A stretch of 64,000 bases of DNA, taken from positions 868,001 to 932,000 of the forward strand of contig CAWDKV010000003.1 in NCBI GenBank assembly GCA_963803015.1, written 5' to 3'. The notes below the pieces were generated by a model. That model was not told the origin of the DNA and made no database searches. It was given only the letters and a program-made list of their open reading frames with translations. The translations under genes were made by a program, and so were the position numbers. This stretch comes from Berkiella sp963803015 (lineage in GTDB: Bacteria > Pseudomonadota > Gammaproteobacteria > Berkiellales > Berkiellaceae). Shown here one piece after another: positions 27,830 through 36,700 of this stretch (position 1 is its first letter; each line of letters begins with the position of its first letter).

Positions 27830-28014
27830 TTATGTGATGAAAATTTAAACGTTTGATTTTATTAATAATTATAGTGTGGCGCCCGTTGCAATTTGCCGTA
27901 CTTTGCATAACTGTGCAGCACTGTGCAGCACTGTGTTCGGCAAAAGTTCGGCACAGAATTTTGCTCTTAGTTCAAGATCACCCTCATTGAGGAATCAACT
28001 TCCATCAAAATGGG

Positions 28015-28845
28015 TTAAACAGCTAAGTTCATATCAATAGCAAACCCTGCTGCTTTCATTTCTTTGGCCAAACTAAGTCGCCAAGCTCCCCCAGCATCAA
28101 GTTTCGTGAAAACCACCCCTGAATAATCGGACGGTATTTCCACCTCTTCCTCATATAATACTCCTACTCTTCCTCTCCCTAGCCGACCAAGAAAAAAACC
28201 CAGTTCGAGAATAACGTTTTGTCTAGCTCTTGGCCTTTGAGTTTCGTATGACTCTGAACTTGTCCCACCCCTGTCATCTTTTGTCATAACAACAATCGCA
28301 AACCCTACCTCTTTGCATTCTTCTTCAAATTTCTCAATAAGAGTGCGTCCCTTATTAGCTTTTTCATGAAGAATTACTGCTTCCATACCAAGTTTTTCAA
28401 TAAATCTTGCTATTGTTTCTTTAATCCCATCATTATGTCCATGAACAATAAATATTTTATTCCCAACTGCATGTTGTTTTGCAATAGCTTCAGAAGGTAG
28501 TTGCATACTAGTTTCAAGAACTTCTATTAAAGATTTTAATTGTGTTATCCTAGAGGTAAACCCCTTTCTTCTTTGATTTTCCCACCAATCTTCAGTTGCA
28601 TGCACTGAGAATGATCCCGGTCTACCAGCATCCATAACTTTAGTTACATTAGGTGAATCGGAACCAAAAACTTTAATCAAATAATTTTCCGCAAGGGTTT
28701 CCCATGCGCTATCCATATCATAGGTAATGCGTTGCCCTTTTAATGCTTCTTCCGCTTTTTGAATTAATTTATTGAGCAATTCTATCCCTAACTTTGTATC
28801 TACTGAAGGAGGAGTAATCGATTTATCTATTTGCTTTTTTGCCAT
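28015..28845 (-). CDS. TIR-like nucleotide-binding protein (defence candidate)
   Basis: Residues about 125-265 match the predicted nucleotide-binding TIR-like family (COG4271/PF10137 type): KIFIVHGHNDGIKETIARFI, VILHEKANKGRTLIEKFEEE, FAIVVMTKDDRGG, then RARQNVILELGFFLGRLGRG with the likely catalytic Glu. The N-terminal 120 residues are helical. TIR-type domains in bacterial immunity usually consume NAD+ when triggered; this is the basis for the defence suggestion and is not shown for this protein. It lies 42 bases downstream of the nuclease gene on the same strand, which suggests one operon. Confidence 0.75.
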   Translation of the reverse strand: MAKKQIDKSITPPSVDTKLGIELLNKLIQKAEEALKGQRITYDMDSAWETLAENYLIKVFGSDSPNVTKVMDAGRPGSFSVHATEDWWENQRRKGFTSRITQLKSLIEVLETSMQLPSEAIAKQHAVGNKIFIVHGHNDGIKETIARFIEKLGMEAVILHEKANKGRTLIEKFEEECKEVGFAIVVMTKDDRGGTSSESYETQRPRARQNVILELGFFLGRLGRGRVGVLYEEEVEIPSDYSGVVFTKLDAGGAWRLSLAKEMKAAGFAIDMNLAV

Positions 28846-28887
28846 ATTACAACCTTATGTTAACAAATCCATGCGATGCACCCAAGC

Positions 28888-29826
28888 TCAATGAAGCGGA
28901 GCATCGAAATATATTTGAGCAGTCACATCAGCCAAGCTCTCAGGGGTCCCTCCACTCCCACTTGGAATCTCAACCCCTTCTCTTTTCCTTTCATAGATGT
29001 GATACGGTTCAAGTTCTTGCTCGGTTAAAAGAATAACTCGACGTTTTCCATTTACATTCAAAGTCTTTGCCTGAGCAATTTCTTCCGATGTAAAGGGACT
29101 TAATTTCGTCAATAGGACAAAGGTTTTAAAACGGTGAGCAGGCAAAGCATCCGCTACTAACCGAAGATTATTTATGATTTTCTCATCATTAAGTGTTTCT
29201 TTGGCCTTATCTTTGCACTCTCCGAGGATAACAACAGTCCTACCAGGGTATTGACGAGGAATGACCCATACAAAATCAACTTCACATTTTGGCAGCTCTC
29301 TACCATCTATTGGATCTAGGTTAAGTGAGGGTGAATACATTCCTGCCGTAGTTCCTATGCGTAAGTTTGCATCTAACTGTTGCAAAGTAAGTACTACTGG
29401 TACGGCTCCCTGTACATTTTTTTCAACGCCTAATACCCCTGAACGACGATAATCCCATTCTTCATGAACAAGCTGTTGAGTAGCATCATACCAATCACCG
29501 CAAAGCTCACATTTCGTGTATTGTTTCAAAACATCTAAAGCTACCCAGCTAATCATATTACAAGTAGGACACTTTAAATCCTTCCCCATACGATATAATT
29601 TATTTTTAATTAAAAACAAAAATACCTCATTTACATCCAATTTTGTCCCTACATCTCGTTGCTCTAAATAGAGATTCTGGTAATCCTCAAACTTTGCATC
29701 TGGATTGGCGGGATCCTTTTTTGCGATAAGTTGAATGGCACTTCTTTTCGTAAAAGTAGCAGTTGGCCCATGCGTCTTCACTAGGCGCCGCACCCCAGGA
29801 ATTTTAAAAACTCGCGCCTTTTGCAA
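28888..29826 (-). CDS. Zinc-ribbon and PD-(D/E)xK nuclease-like protein
   Basis: A four-Cys zinc ribbon (CPTC about residue 85, CELC about 110) is followed by a restriction-endonuclease-like core: CEVDFVWVI (Asp) and VVILGECKDKAK (E-x-K), around residues 180-210. The first codon available is TTG at 29826, with no ribosome site, and the frame overlaps the upstream gene by 23 bases. The beginning (KARVFKIPGVRRLVKTHGP) looks like an internal sequence. The two frames may therefore be one gene of about 775 codons split by an indel near 29815. The target of the nuclease is unknown. Confidence 0.6.
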   Translation of the reverse strand: MQKARVFKIPGVRRLVKTHGPTATFTKRSAIQLIAKKDPANPDAKFEDYQNLYLEQRDVGTKLDVNEVFLFLIKNKLYRMGKDLKCPTCNMISWVALDVLKQYTKCELCGDWYDATQQLVHEEWDYRRSGVLGVEKNVQGAVPVVLTLQQLDANLRIGTTAGMYSPSLNLDPIDGRELPKCEVDFVWVIPRQYPGRTVVILGECKDKAKETLNDEKIINNLRLVADALPAHRFKTFVLLTKLSPFTSEEIAQAKTLNVNGKRRVILLTEQELEPYHIYERKREGVEIPSGSGGTPESLADVTAQIYFDAPLH

Positions 29827-31195
29827 ACCGCCTAAACATGAGAATCAGTTGTCGAGCTATAAGGCCGCCAGAACTAACCTCAGAATTATAAGCAGCCATT
29901 TCAAAGATTCTCTGAAATAATTTAGCAACTGAAATAGCATTTAATCCAATGCTGTTTTCCGTTGCGTTGATGATAATGCCAATTCGCTCGGATTCGATAC
30001 GCAAACGATTGTATAAGTACATTTCTCGGCCATAGAACATATTGAAATCAGGAATATACGGGAGGTTATATGTATATTGTTCATTACGATAAAGACCACC
30101 TAAAAATGAAACTGACGCAATCAAATGCTGTGTATGAAACCAGATATTATCTGAGAAGGGCTTTTCATTTAACGCGAATGATACACTAAACTGATTTTTT
30201 TCATTACCAACAATGCCAAGAGTAGAAGAGTCACCAAAATACATCATTGGTGCTCGTACATTTGAACCATTCCATATTTCATCTGATATAAGACAAGCTG
30301 TCATTTGTGGATTCGAAAAAAATCTGCGAAAGCTTTCAATACTCCGATCATATGACCATATTGCGACACGAGGCTCCATATTATGCTGACTATCCAATCC
30401 ACTCATAGCTCTCTCGCCTAATGGAGAAACGATATCTATATATCGCTCAAAGTGGCTGGGATCGACAAACCAAAGTGAGATATCAGCAGCTCGAAGATTC
30501 CAATAACAGACTAAATCATCAACGTTCTTTGCATCTCCAACAAAAAATCCCGAAAAATTCATTCCTTCGCGAATACTATAATGGCGTTTAAGGCCATACC
30601 TTGATAAGGATGAAATTGTAGGAAAATTCAAACTCTCAGAAGGAATTGCCGAAGTTAGGTCTATTGCATGTTCAGTAGCATCTAACATTTTCAATAGTGT
30701 ATCCCGGTAATCAACACCAATTTCTTGCTTATCGGGATAAGCGCCGAATTGAATAAGAAAAATATCGCTCAATGGATCATTTAGCTGCCATGAATAAATA
30801 CGAAATCCTGTTTCCTTAATAGCTTTTCCTTCGGTTGTATTTTGGAGATAGACTAGGGTATTAAGGACATCAAGCACTTGACATTTATTATTTTTACCTC
30901 GGCTAGATAGAAACAAATCTTCAAGTAGAAAAGGCTTAAGAAGATGTGGGAATTTTTTTGGAAATTCTTTTACCTCATTTGTCTCACCAATCGGTATAAT
31001 TAAGTCTACACGAAACAACTCTACAAGCTGATTGGCCTCTTCCTCACGATCTATAATGATTATAGGATTAAACTGCCCACCCCAGATTGCATGTGATAAC
31101 TTAACGGCTTGTCTAAATGCACCAATGTCGCCTTCTCGAATCGCCCAGCCAATGCGCAAAGGTCTATAACAGATGTCAACACGAAGAGTTTCCAT
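29804..31195 (-). CDS. Hypothetical protein, partner or N-terminal part of the nuclease
   Basis: This 463-residue protein has no recognised family. It has mixed alpha/beta character (LRVDICYRPLRIGWAIREGD at the start; NPIIIIDREEEANQLVELF). Its last residues (MFRRFAKGASF) are probably out of frame: one base earlier the same DNA reads GGLQKARVFKIPGV and joins the next frame smoothly. It is first in the TIR/nuclease group. ATG 31195 has no strong ribosome site. Confidence 0.6.
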   Translation of the reverse strand: METLRVDICYRPLRIGWAIREGDIGAFRQAVKLSHAIWGGQFNPIIIIDREEEANQLVELFRVDLIIPIGETNEVKEFPKKFPHLLKPFLLEDLFLSSRGKNNKCQVLDVLNTLVYLQNTTEGKAIKETGFRIYSWQLNDPLSDIFLIQFGAYPDKQEIGVDYRDTLLKMLDATEHAIDLTSAIPSESLNFPTISSLSRYGLKRHYSIREGMNFSGFFVGDAKNVDDLVCYWNLRAADISLWFVDPSHFERYIDIVSPLGERAMSGLDSQHNMEPRVAIWSYDRSIESFRRFFSNPQMTACLISDEIWNGSNVRAPMMYFGDSSTLGIVGNEKNQFSVSFALNEKPFSDNIWFHTQHLIASVSFLGGLYRNEQYTYNLPYIPDFNMFYGREMYLYNRLRIESERIGIIINATENSIGLNAISVAKLFQRIFEMAAYNSEVSSGGLIARQLILMFRRFAKGASF

Positions 31196-31353
31196 ATTTT
31201 ATATTTACCATATTAAAAGTTGCTTTCTCACGTACCAGCATTATCTTCGGCGCTTGCTTCTTTTTCAAGTCTTCAACTAATCTTGATCCAGAGAAGTTAC
31301 ATTGGCTGTCTTTGGCACCTTGAATTTGTTATCTCTCATAAGCATCGTGGCAT
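31196..31353 (-). other. Short gap with possible gene debris
   Basis: On the minus strand, ATG 31339 reads MRDNKFKVPKTANVTSLDQD to a stop, and the next frame continues LVEDLKKKQAPKIMLVRE. This may be a tiny frameshifted gene. No family was recognised. Confidence 0.2.
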
Positions 31354-31805
31354 TCAAAACCCAATTTTCCGATAAACTTCATTAATATATTTAATCCAAC
31401 TAATGATCGTCCTAGACCTTCTGAATAAAGTTGATTGCGATAATTCATGCCTTGTGTATTTTTTGATCAGGTCACTAATTTCTTCCTTTGATGAAAGCTG
31501 ATCTTCCTGCAAATATTTCATCTGAATTCCGTATAAAACTGGATGTTGAAAAATTATCTCAGTAAGCATCTTGTTTCGTTGCGTAGTGAGTAAATGTACA
31601 AATCTCTCACCTTTATTAGTAAGCGCCCAACGCCGGTCAATCTTATTGATTAAGCCTAAATACTGACTTGCATTAGCATAACAATCACCCTGCCTTTGAT
31701 CTACACCCCAGAATTCAGCTATTTGATTACGAGTAACATACCCTCACGATATCAAATCCACGGTGTCTCTAACCTTTCTTAAGTCATCTGCTTGAGGGAA
31801 GAACC
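31354..31805 (-). pseudogene. Winged-helix-like protein, truncated and stopped
   Basis: The frame reads DDLRKVRDTVDLIS, then TGA (31744-31746), then GYVTRNQIAEFWGVDQRQGD, ASQYLGLI, RRWALTNKGERFVHLL and on to the stop at 31354. This layout (DNA-binding-like helices, then a beta wing) resembles helix-turn-helix proteins found beside restriction genes. Upstream it is cut by the MITE-like repeat at 31806. An internal ATG at 31569 exists but is unlikely to give a functional product. Confidence 0.5.
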
Positions 31806-31901
31806 GGGGTCAGGCTTGAAATTGTGAGATTTATTTTTTTAAAAAGTATGAAAATAATAAAAGATTTTTATTTGGAAACTCACAAAGTCAAGCCTGACCC
31901 C
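31806..31901. repeat. MITE-like element with 23-bp inverted ends
   Basis: Left end GGGGTCAGGCTTGA plus AATTGTGAG, and right end (complement) GGGGTCAGGCTTGA plus CTTTGTGAG, enclose about 50 A+T-rich bases without coding potential. It separates two gene fragments, each cut at its edge. Confidence 0.65.
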
Positions 31902-31911
31902 ATTTTCCCAT

Positions 31912-32170
31912 TTGTATTTGCTCATCCAGAAACACCTTGGCTACGGAGCTTGCAAACGCTTTGTCGGCGTACTTGCGCTCAGTTGGGAATGTATACTTGT
32001 TAAGCCAGTTCAACAATTGCTCGTCGAATGCAGCAATCATGGGAGTTTGCGGGAAGTGAACGCCGCTGTCGAGAAAACCTGCGGAAATCAGCGAATCTGG
32101 CCCGTAATTCTTGATAGTTATATCTCCTGATAACTGCGGCTTGATCTTGTCCGGCTCTACCCTATTGAAA
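31912..32170 (-). pseudogene. Guanine deaminase fragment
   Basis: The minus strand reads PDSLISAGFLDSGVHFPQTP, then FDEQLLNWLNKYTFPTERKY and SSVAKVFLDEQI. This is the N-terminal metal-site region of guanine deaminase (normally D-x-H-x-H-x-P-Q-T, followed by LLxWLNKYTFPTE). The first His of the motif is already Gly. The fragment is bounded by the MITE-like repeat and the ISL3-type element and is richer in G+C than its surroundings. Confidence 0.65.
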
Positions 32171-33452
32171 GGGGCACTTTAACCCTATTAACTTAAGCTA
32201 AGTATCGGAAAGTACTAGCAAAAAGAGGTTAAAGATGCCCGCGTATAATGTTATCTTAAATTTACCTGGCTTTACAGTCGTCAAAGTTAGTGGACCAAGC
32301 CCAATTGTTATTCATGCTCAATACCATCGCAAAGTGAGGTGTGTTCATTGTGGCAGTAGTAAACTGCGGAAGAAGCATTCCTTCTTTCTGCAGGTAAAAC
32401 ATGAATCAATTGGCTACCGTAATACGCTCTTGCGATTTAAAGCGCATAAGTTTTATTGCAGAGCCTGTCATCGATACTTTAACCAGCAGTTCCCTGGCAT
32501 TCTTAAGCATCAAAGAGCCACTGAAAAGCTAAAGCAACAAGTCTTTCGCGAGCATACGGAAGGGGTTTCTCAAACTGACCTTGCCAAACGATTAGTCTTA
32601 GGGAAATCTACTGTAGAGCGCTGGTTTCACGCACATTACCATCTGCAAAACCAAAATAAGCTGTATCAACATTGGCCTCGAGTACTAGGAATTGATGAGC
32701 ACTTCTTTAGTAAAAAACAAAGGTTCGCCACCACTTTCTGCGATTTGAGAAATCACCGCATTTTCGATGTAGTAAAGGAAGAACAGCAACAGACTTGTTA
32801 CCATTTTTACAAAAGCTACCAGGCAGGGAGCGTGTGAAGGTCGCTTGCATCGACTTAAGTGTGACTTACCGTAATCTCATTAAGAAATACTTCCCCAAGG
32901 CCTTGATTGTCTCTGATAGATTCCATGTTCTACGGCTAGTAGAGCATGCATTTATGCGAACCTGTCACAGCATCAACCCTCAAATGAAATACCAACGAGG
33001 AATACTCGGCATGCTTAGAACGCGTCCTGAACGATTATCTGAATATAAAAAAGGGAGGTTGGCGGAGTTCTTAAAGCAGAATCCAGCAATAGAGGTGCTT
33101 TATCATTTTAAAGAGCAGTTACTAGCACTCTTAAAACATAAACACCAGAAGGCAAGGGAGTGCCGAAGGTTAATACCTATTTATCTAGACATGATTAAAC
33201 AGCTTAAAAAGGCTACCTTTGAGCCTCTCGTGAAGCTTGGTAGAACGCTTTATAAATGGCGTGAGGAGATTGCTAGAATGTGGAGGTTTACTAAGTCGAA
33301 TGGGATTACGGAAGGCTTCCATCGTAAGATGAAGCTGATACAGAGGAGAGCATACTTGTCCGCCATAGCTTTAGCGAAGGTGGATGGATTTCGGAATTTT
33401 GAGAATTATAGATTAAGAGTTAGAGTGTTATGTTCGTAAACTGAAGTGCCCC
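32171..33452 (+). mobile_element. ISL3-type insertion sequence, transposase broken
   Basis: The ends carry GGGGCACTTTA (32171) and its inverted near-copy GGGGCACTTCA (ending at 33452), which enclose one transposase gene read in two frames. An exact 8-bp target duplication is not evident. Confidence 0.75.
32235..33439 (+). pseudogene. ISL3-family transposase, frameshifted
   Basis: The first part (32235-32837) has a four-Cys zinc finger (CVHC, CRAC), a helix-turn-helix and the first catalytic Asp (VLGIDEHFF). The second part (open from 32795) continues LPFLQKLPGRERVKVACIDL, with the second Asp, and ends with GITEGFHRKMKLIQRRAYL, the catalytic Glu region. The frame change lies at about 32800-32830, where KSYQAGSV overlaps QKLPGRER. 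Without recoding there is no full-length enzyme. Confidence 0.8.
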
Positions 33453-33504
33453 CTAAAATAGGGAAGACCCCTGAACATACCGCGCCCTTTGCAGAAAACA
33501 TTGC

Positions 33505-33640
33505 GCGCGTCACAATTTGGGCACACTCGCATGTCGTGCCATTTAGAAGCAAAACTAAAAATGAATGATAAGTATTTGATTTTGCTCGAGTATTTTGGCG
33601 CGCCCGGAGAGACTCGAACTCCCGACACTCTGGTTCGAAG
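33505..33640. repeat. Right copy of the 136-bp direct repeat (attachment site in tRNA-Arg)
   Basis: This copy lies partly within the functional tRNA-Arg; the core CACTCTGGTTCGAAG is at 33626-33640. See the copy at 27694-27829. Confidence 0.85.
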
Positions 33641-33672
33641 CCAGATACTCTATCCAACTGAGCTACGGGCGC
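33596..33672 (-). tRNA. tRNA-Arg (anticodon TCG)
   Basis: The minus strand folds as a complete cloverleaf: acceptor GCGCCCG paired with CGGGCGC, D arm GCTC-AGTTGGATA-GAGT, anticodon loop CTTCGAA with anticodon TCG, T arm GGGAGTTCGAGTCTCTC, discriminator G and encoded CCA (33596-33598). It reads CGN arginine codons. The gene is the integration target of the adjoining island. Confidence 0.97.
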
Positions 33673-33734
33673 ATGGTGGGGGATTATGACGAGTGTGAGC
33701 GAAATCGTCAACCATGTTGGGTAGCTTTAATATG

Positions 33735-36700
33735 TTATTGGCGTTTGGATCGAGATGATGATTCAGGTTCATGACTCTTTTCTTTCTCTATGTACTGGTC
33801 AAAGGTATATTTAGTTACCTCAACCGTCAGTGCTCGGCTGCCATCTAAAGATCTAAAAGTGATAGAAATCGGCTCTCTGGTTGCTTGTTTGATTTCAGCA
33901 TAGACGCCAGAATTTAAATGATTTTGCACTTCAGTCAAGTAATCTTTCAACCGATTTCCTTCAAATCCTGTTTTTGAGATATACAGATCTTTTACATTTA
34001 AATGTGTATTAATATATTTTCGTGCTAATACCAGTTGATGAGGGGTATAAGACAACACCGGCTCGCTTTTCTTTTTATGAGAAAACATCAGTTTGACATG
34101 GTTGCCGAGATCAGTAGAAGCTCTTTCTCGTAATATTTCACTTGCAGGCGAAGACTTTTCACTCAGTTCCAATCTTTGATGTTTAGTTAATGCCGAATTG
34201 ATTCTAAATTGATGTTGAAGGTGCACATTTCTTAATACAGAATTAATATTTGTGTTTACCTTGTTCATGGCAAGAGAGGCTAAATCTAAAGTGCCTGCAT
34301 CATGGAGATCTCTGTTTAAGGTTGCACTGATGCGAGTGATATTCTCAGCGACGAAAAGATAATATTTCATGCCTTTCTCGTCGGTGCTTTGGGTTTCTCT
34401 TTGTAAAGCATTGAGGGCTTGTTCTGCCTTCTTTAAGATATTAAATTGATTCGCTGCTTTAGAAGGTTTGCCCGGCTCTACCGATTGCGCCACCTGGTTT
34501 TTAGCCATTCTTATCTCTGCTCTAAAGTCAGAAAGTATTTGGGTCACCGTATCTTTTGTTTCACTTAGAATGTTAGTGTTTTTGTTGTGAGTTTCAAGAA
34601 TAAAATCACAGCGTTTCACATGCTCATTTGCTTCAATTATTTTTTGATAACTATGGAGATTTTCCAGTGGTCTATTTTGATGAGTAAGGGATTCACTTTC
34701 TTTAAATAAACTCTCAATAAATTCATTGTCTGGTATGTTTAGATTATCTGCTGCCATTGTGCTTTTAAAAGCACGTATTATCTCATTGATTTCCTGCTCA
34801 AGATGGTTTTTCTTTAATACCAGTAGATCAAGTAAAGATCTTAATAATTGTTTGGGGATATTCTCTTGATTCAATAACTCATAATAAGTTGTCTCGCATG
34901 CGCTATATTCATCAATTGCTCTTTCGAGCGCATCAAACTTTCTATTTGATTTGAGGAAAATTTTAGCTTTTTCTACTATATGCTCATTTCTTTGCTTTTG
35001 GATCTGATATTGAATAGCGCCTGTCGTTAAACGAATGGTTTGTTCATCATCTTCTAATTTAGCACTCATTTCTACGAACCATTTAGGATTAATTGCTAAA
35101 TTGGATAGGGCTTCTTTGAAGGTATTAAGATGTTGAATTAAAAAAGGATAGTCGAGTTCTGTGCCTTGTCTTTTTAATGTTGCTATTATTTCTTTTACTT
35201 TTCGTATTTGAGCAAGCGCGCCTTCATTATTACCTGTTTCTTTTGATTTTTCAGCTAAATGAAGATGATGGATAATTTGATGGCGCAAGTAATCAACATG
35301 TTTTTCTTTAATAATCTGAAAATAGGGTGCTGCTTCCTCTTTCTCTTCTTGCATGGCCAGCTGCTGGATAAGGGTTTGTGCTTGGAAAAATAGCGTTTGA
35401 ATAGGGGGTGGAGCATCACCATCAAATACTGCTTTATATGCTTTGTAGTTGGGAGAATTGATATCATAATTTTGTTCTTTGGCTAATAATGAGATGATCT
35501 CTATTTGTGCCAAAGGATGACCAAGTCTTGCAGCATTGGATAATAAATTGGGAGAAAGCACTTTTTTAGCAATTTCTGCGTTATAAAAACGTTTGGTATC
35601 TCTTATTTGCCCATATATTCTCTGACTAAGATCCTGTTTTAGTCGTTGTGCTTCTGCTCGGATATTTGGATCTTGACTGTGTGTTATTTGGATGAGAGTA
35701 TTTGTTAACACATCGAGATGTTCATTCGTTTTAGAATAAAATTGCTGCGCATTTTTTGATAAGAGCTCATGTACTGTTGTATCGTCTGAGATTTGTAACC
35801 CTAGAGCCTGTTCTGGGTTTATGCAGAGCTTTATGAGCATCAATTTTGATAATTCAGAACCTAAATCAGCTGCTTTGGTCAATTCGTCAAGATAATTATT
35901 TGCGAACTCCTGGCGTTGAGAAGAAGAGAAAGAAGATAAGAAGGCTGCTTTTGCTTTTAAAACACGTTTTTCTTGTTCTTTTATAAAGTTTAAGATCTCT
36001 TGCTGGCGTAATGTGTTTTTTGCAGCAATGCTATCATTGTCAGCAGCTAAGTTTAAAAATTGGATCCCTAATTCCAATTTTGTTTGATCCAGATAATCTA
36101 GCAAATCTTCAGCTGATAAAAGCCATAGTTTTTGTTTACCACGCAAGAAAGTGTCTTGGGTTAAGCGAGAGGCAATTTCCTCACCATATATTTCCTGTAC
36201 AGCCTCATACGCTTTTTCTTCTATTAAATTAAAATTACGTTCACCCCAAGTTAGATCCCAAGAAGTATAGAAACGTTCAATTTGATACAGATAATTTCTT
36301 TCTTCTTCAGAAAGGTTTAATTCAGGCTCTCTTTGCGGAGCAGAGCGGGATAAAGAATGAAAATGCGCTTCAATTGTAGCAGATTCTGTGGCGATTAATT
36401 GATCTATATTTGTAAATACGGATGATAGTGGTGTATTACGAGCTTTCTGTGCGGGCGGAACAAATGCTTCTGGTATGTGGCTTTTAGAAACAGGCAAACC
36501 TTTTTGCACTTTAAGCCAGTCAATTTGTGCTTCATTCATTTGCAAAAAAGCAGGTTTGCCAACAAATACTTTTAAAGCTTCATCAAATACCTTTTGTGGT
36601 GTTTTCTCACCTGCTACCTCAACATTCCAATTTTCATTTAAATGTTTATACCTATTCTCAAACATAAGTGTTTGAGTAGAAGTAGGAAGCGCTATTGGTT

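Larger units (their letters stand above)
27694..33640. mobile_element. Island unit B at tRNA-Arg
   Basis: A 5.8-kb unit is bounded by the 136-bp direct repeats (27694-27829 and 33505-33640). It carries a TIR-like protein, a zinc-ribbon/nuclease pair, several dead gene fragments, a MITE-like repeat and an ISL3-type element, but no integrase. Its cargo suggests a small defence island. Confidence 0.65.

Noticed and set aside
31912..32130. Plus-strand 72-codon frame
   Set aside because: The opposite strand encodes a clear guanine-deaminase fragment, so the plus frame is an antisense shadow.
32795..32837. Programmed frameshift in the ISL3-type transposase
   Set aside because: ISL3 elements normally carry one uninterrupted frame and I see no clear slippery heptamer at the junction.
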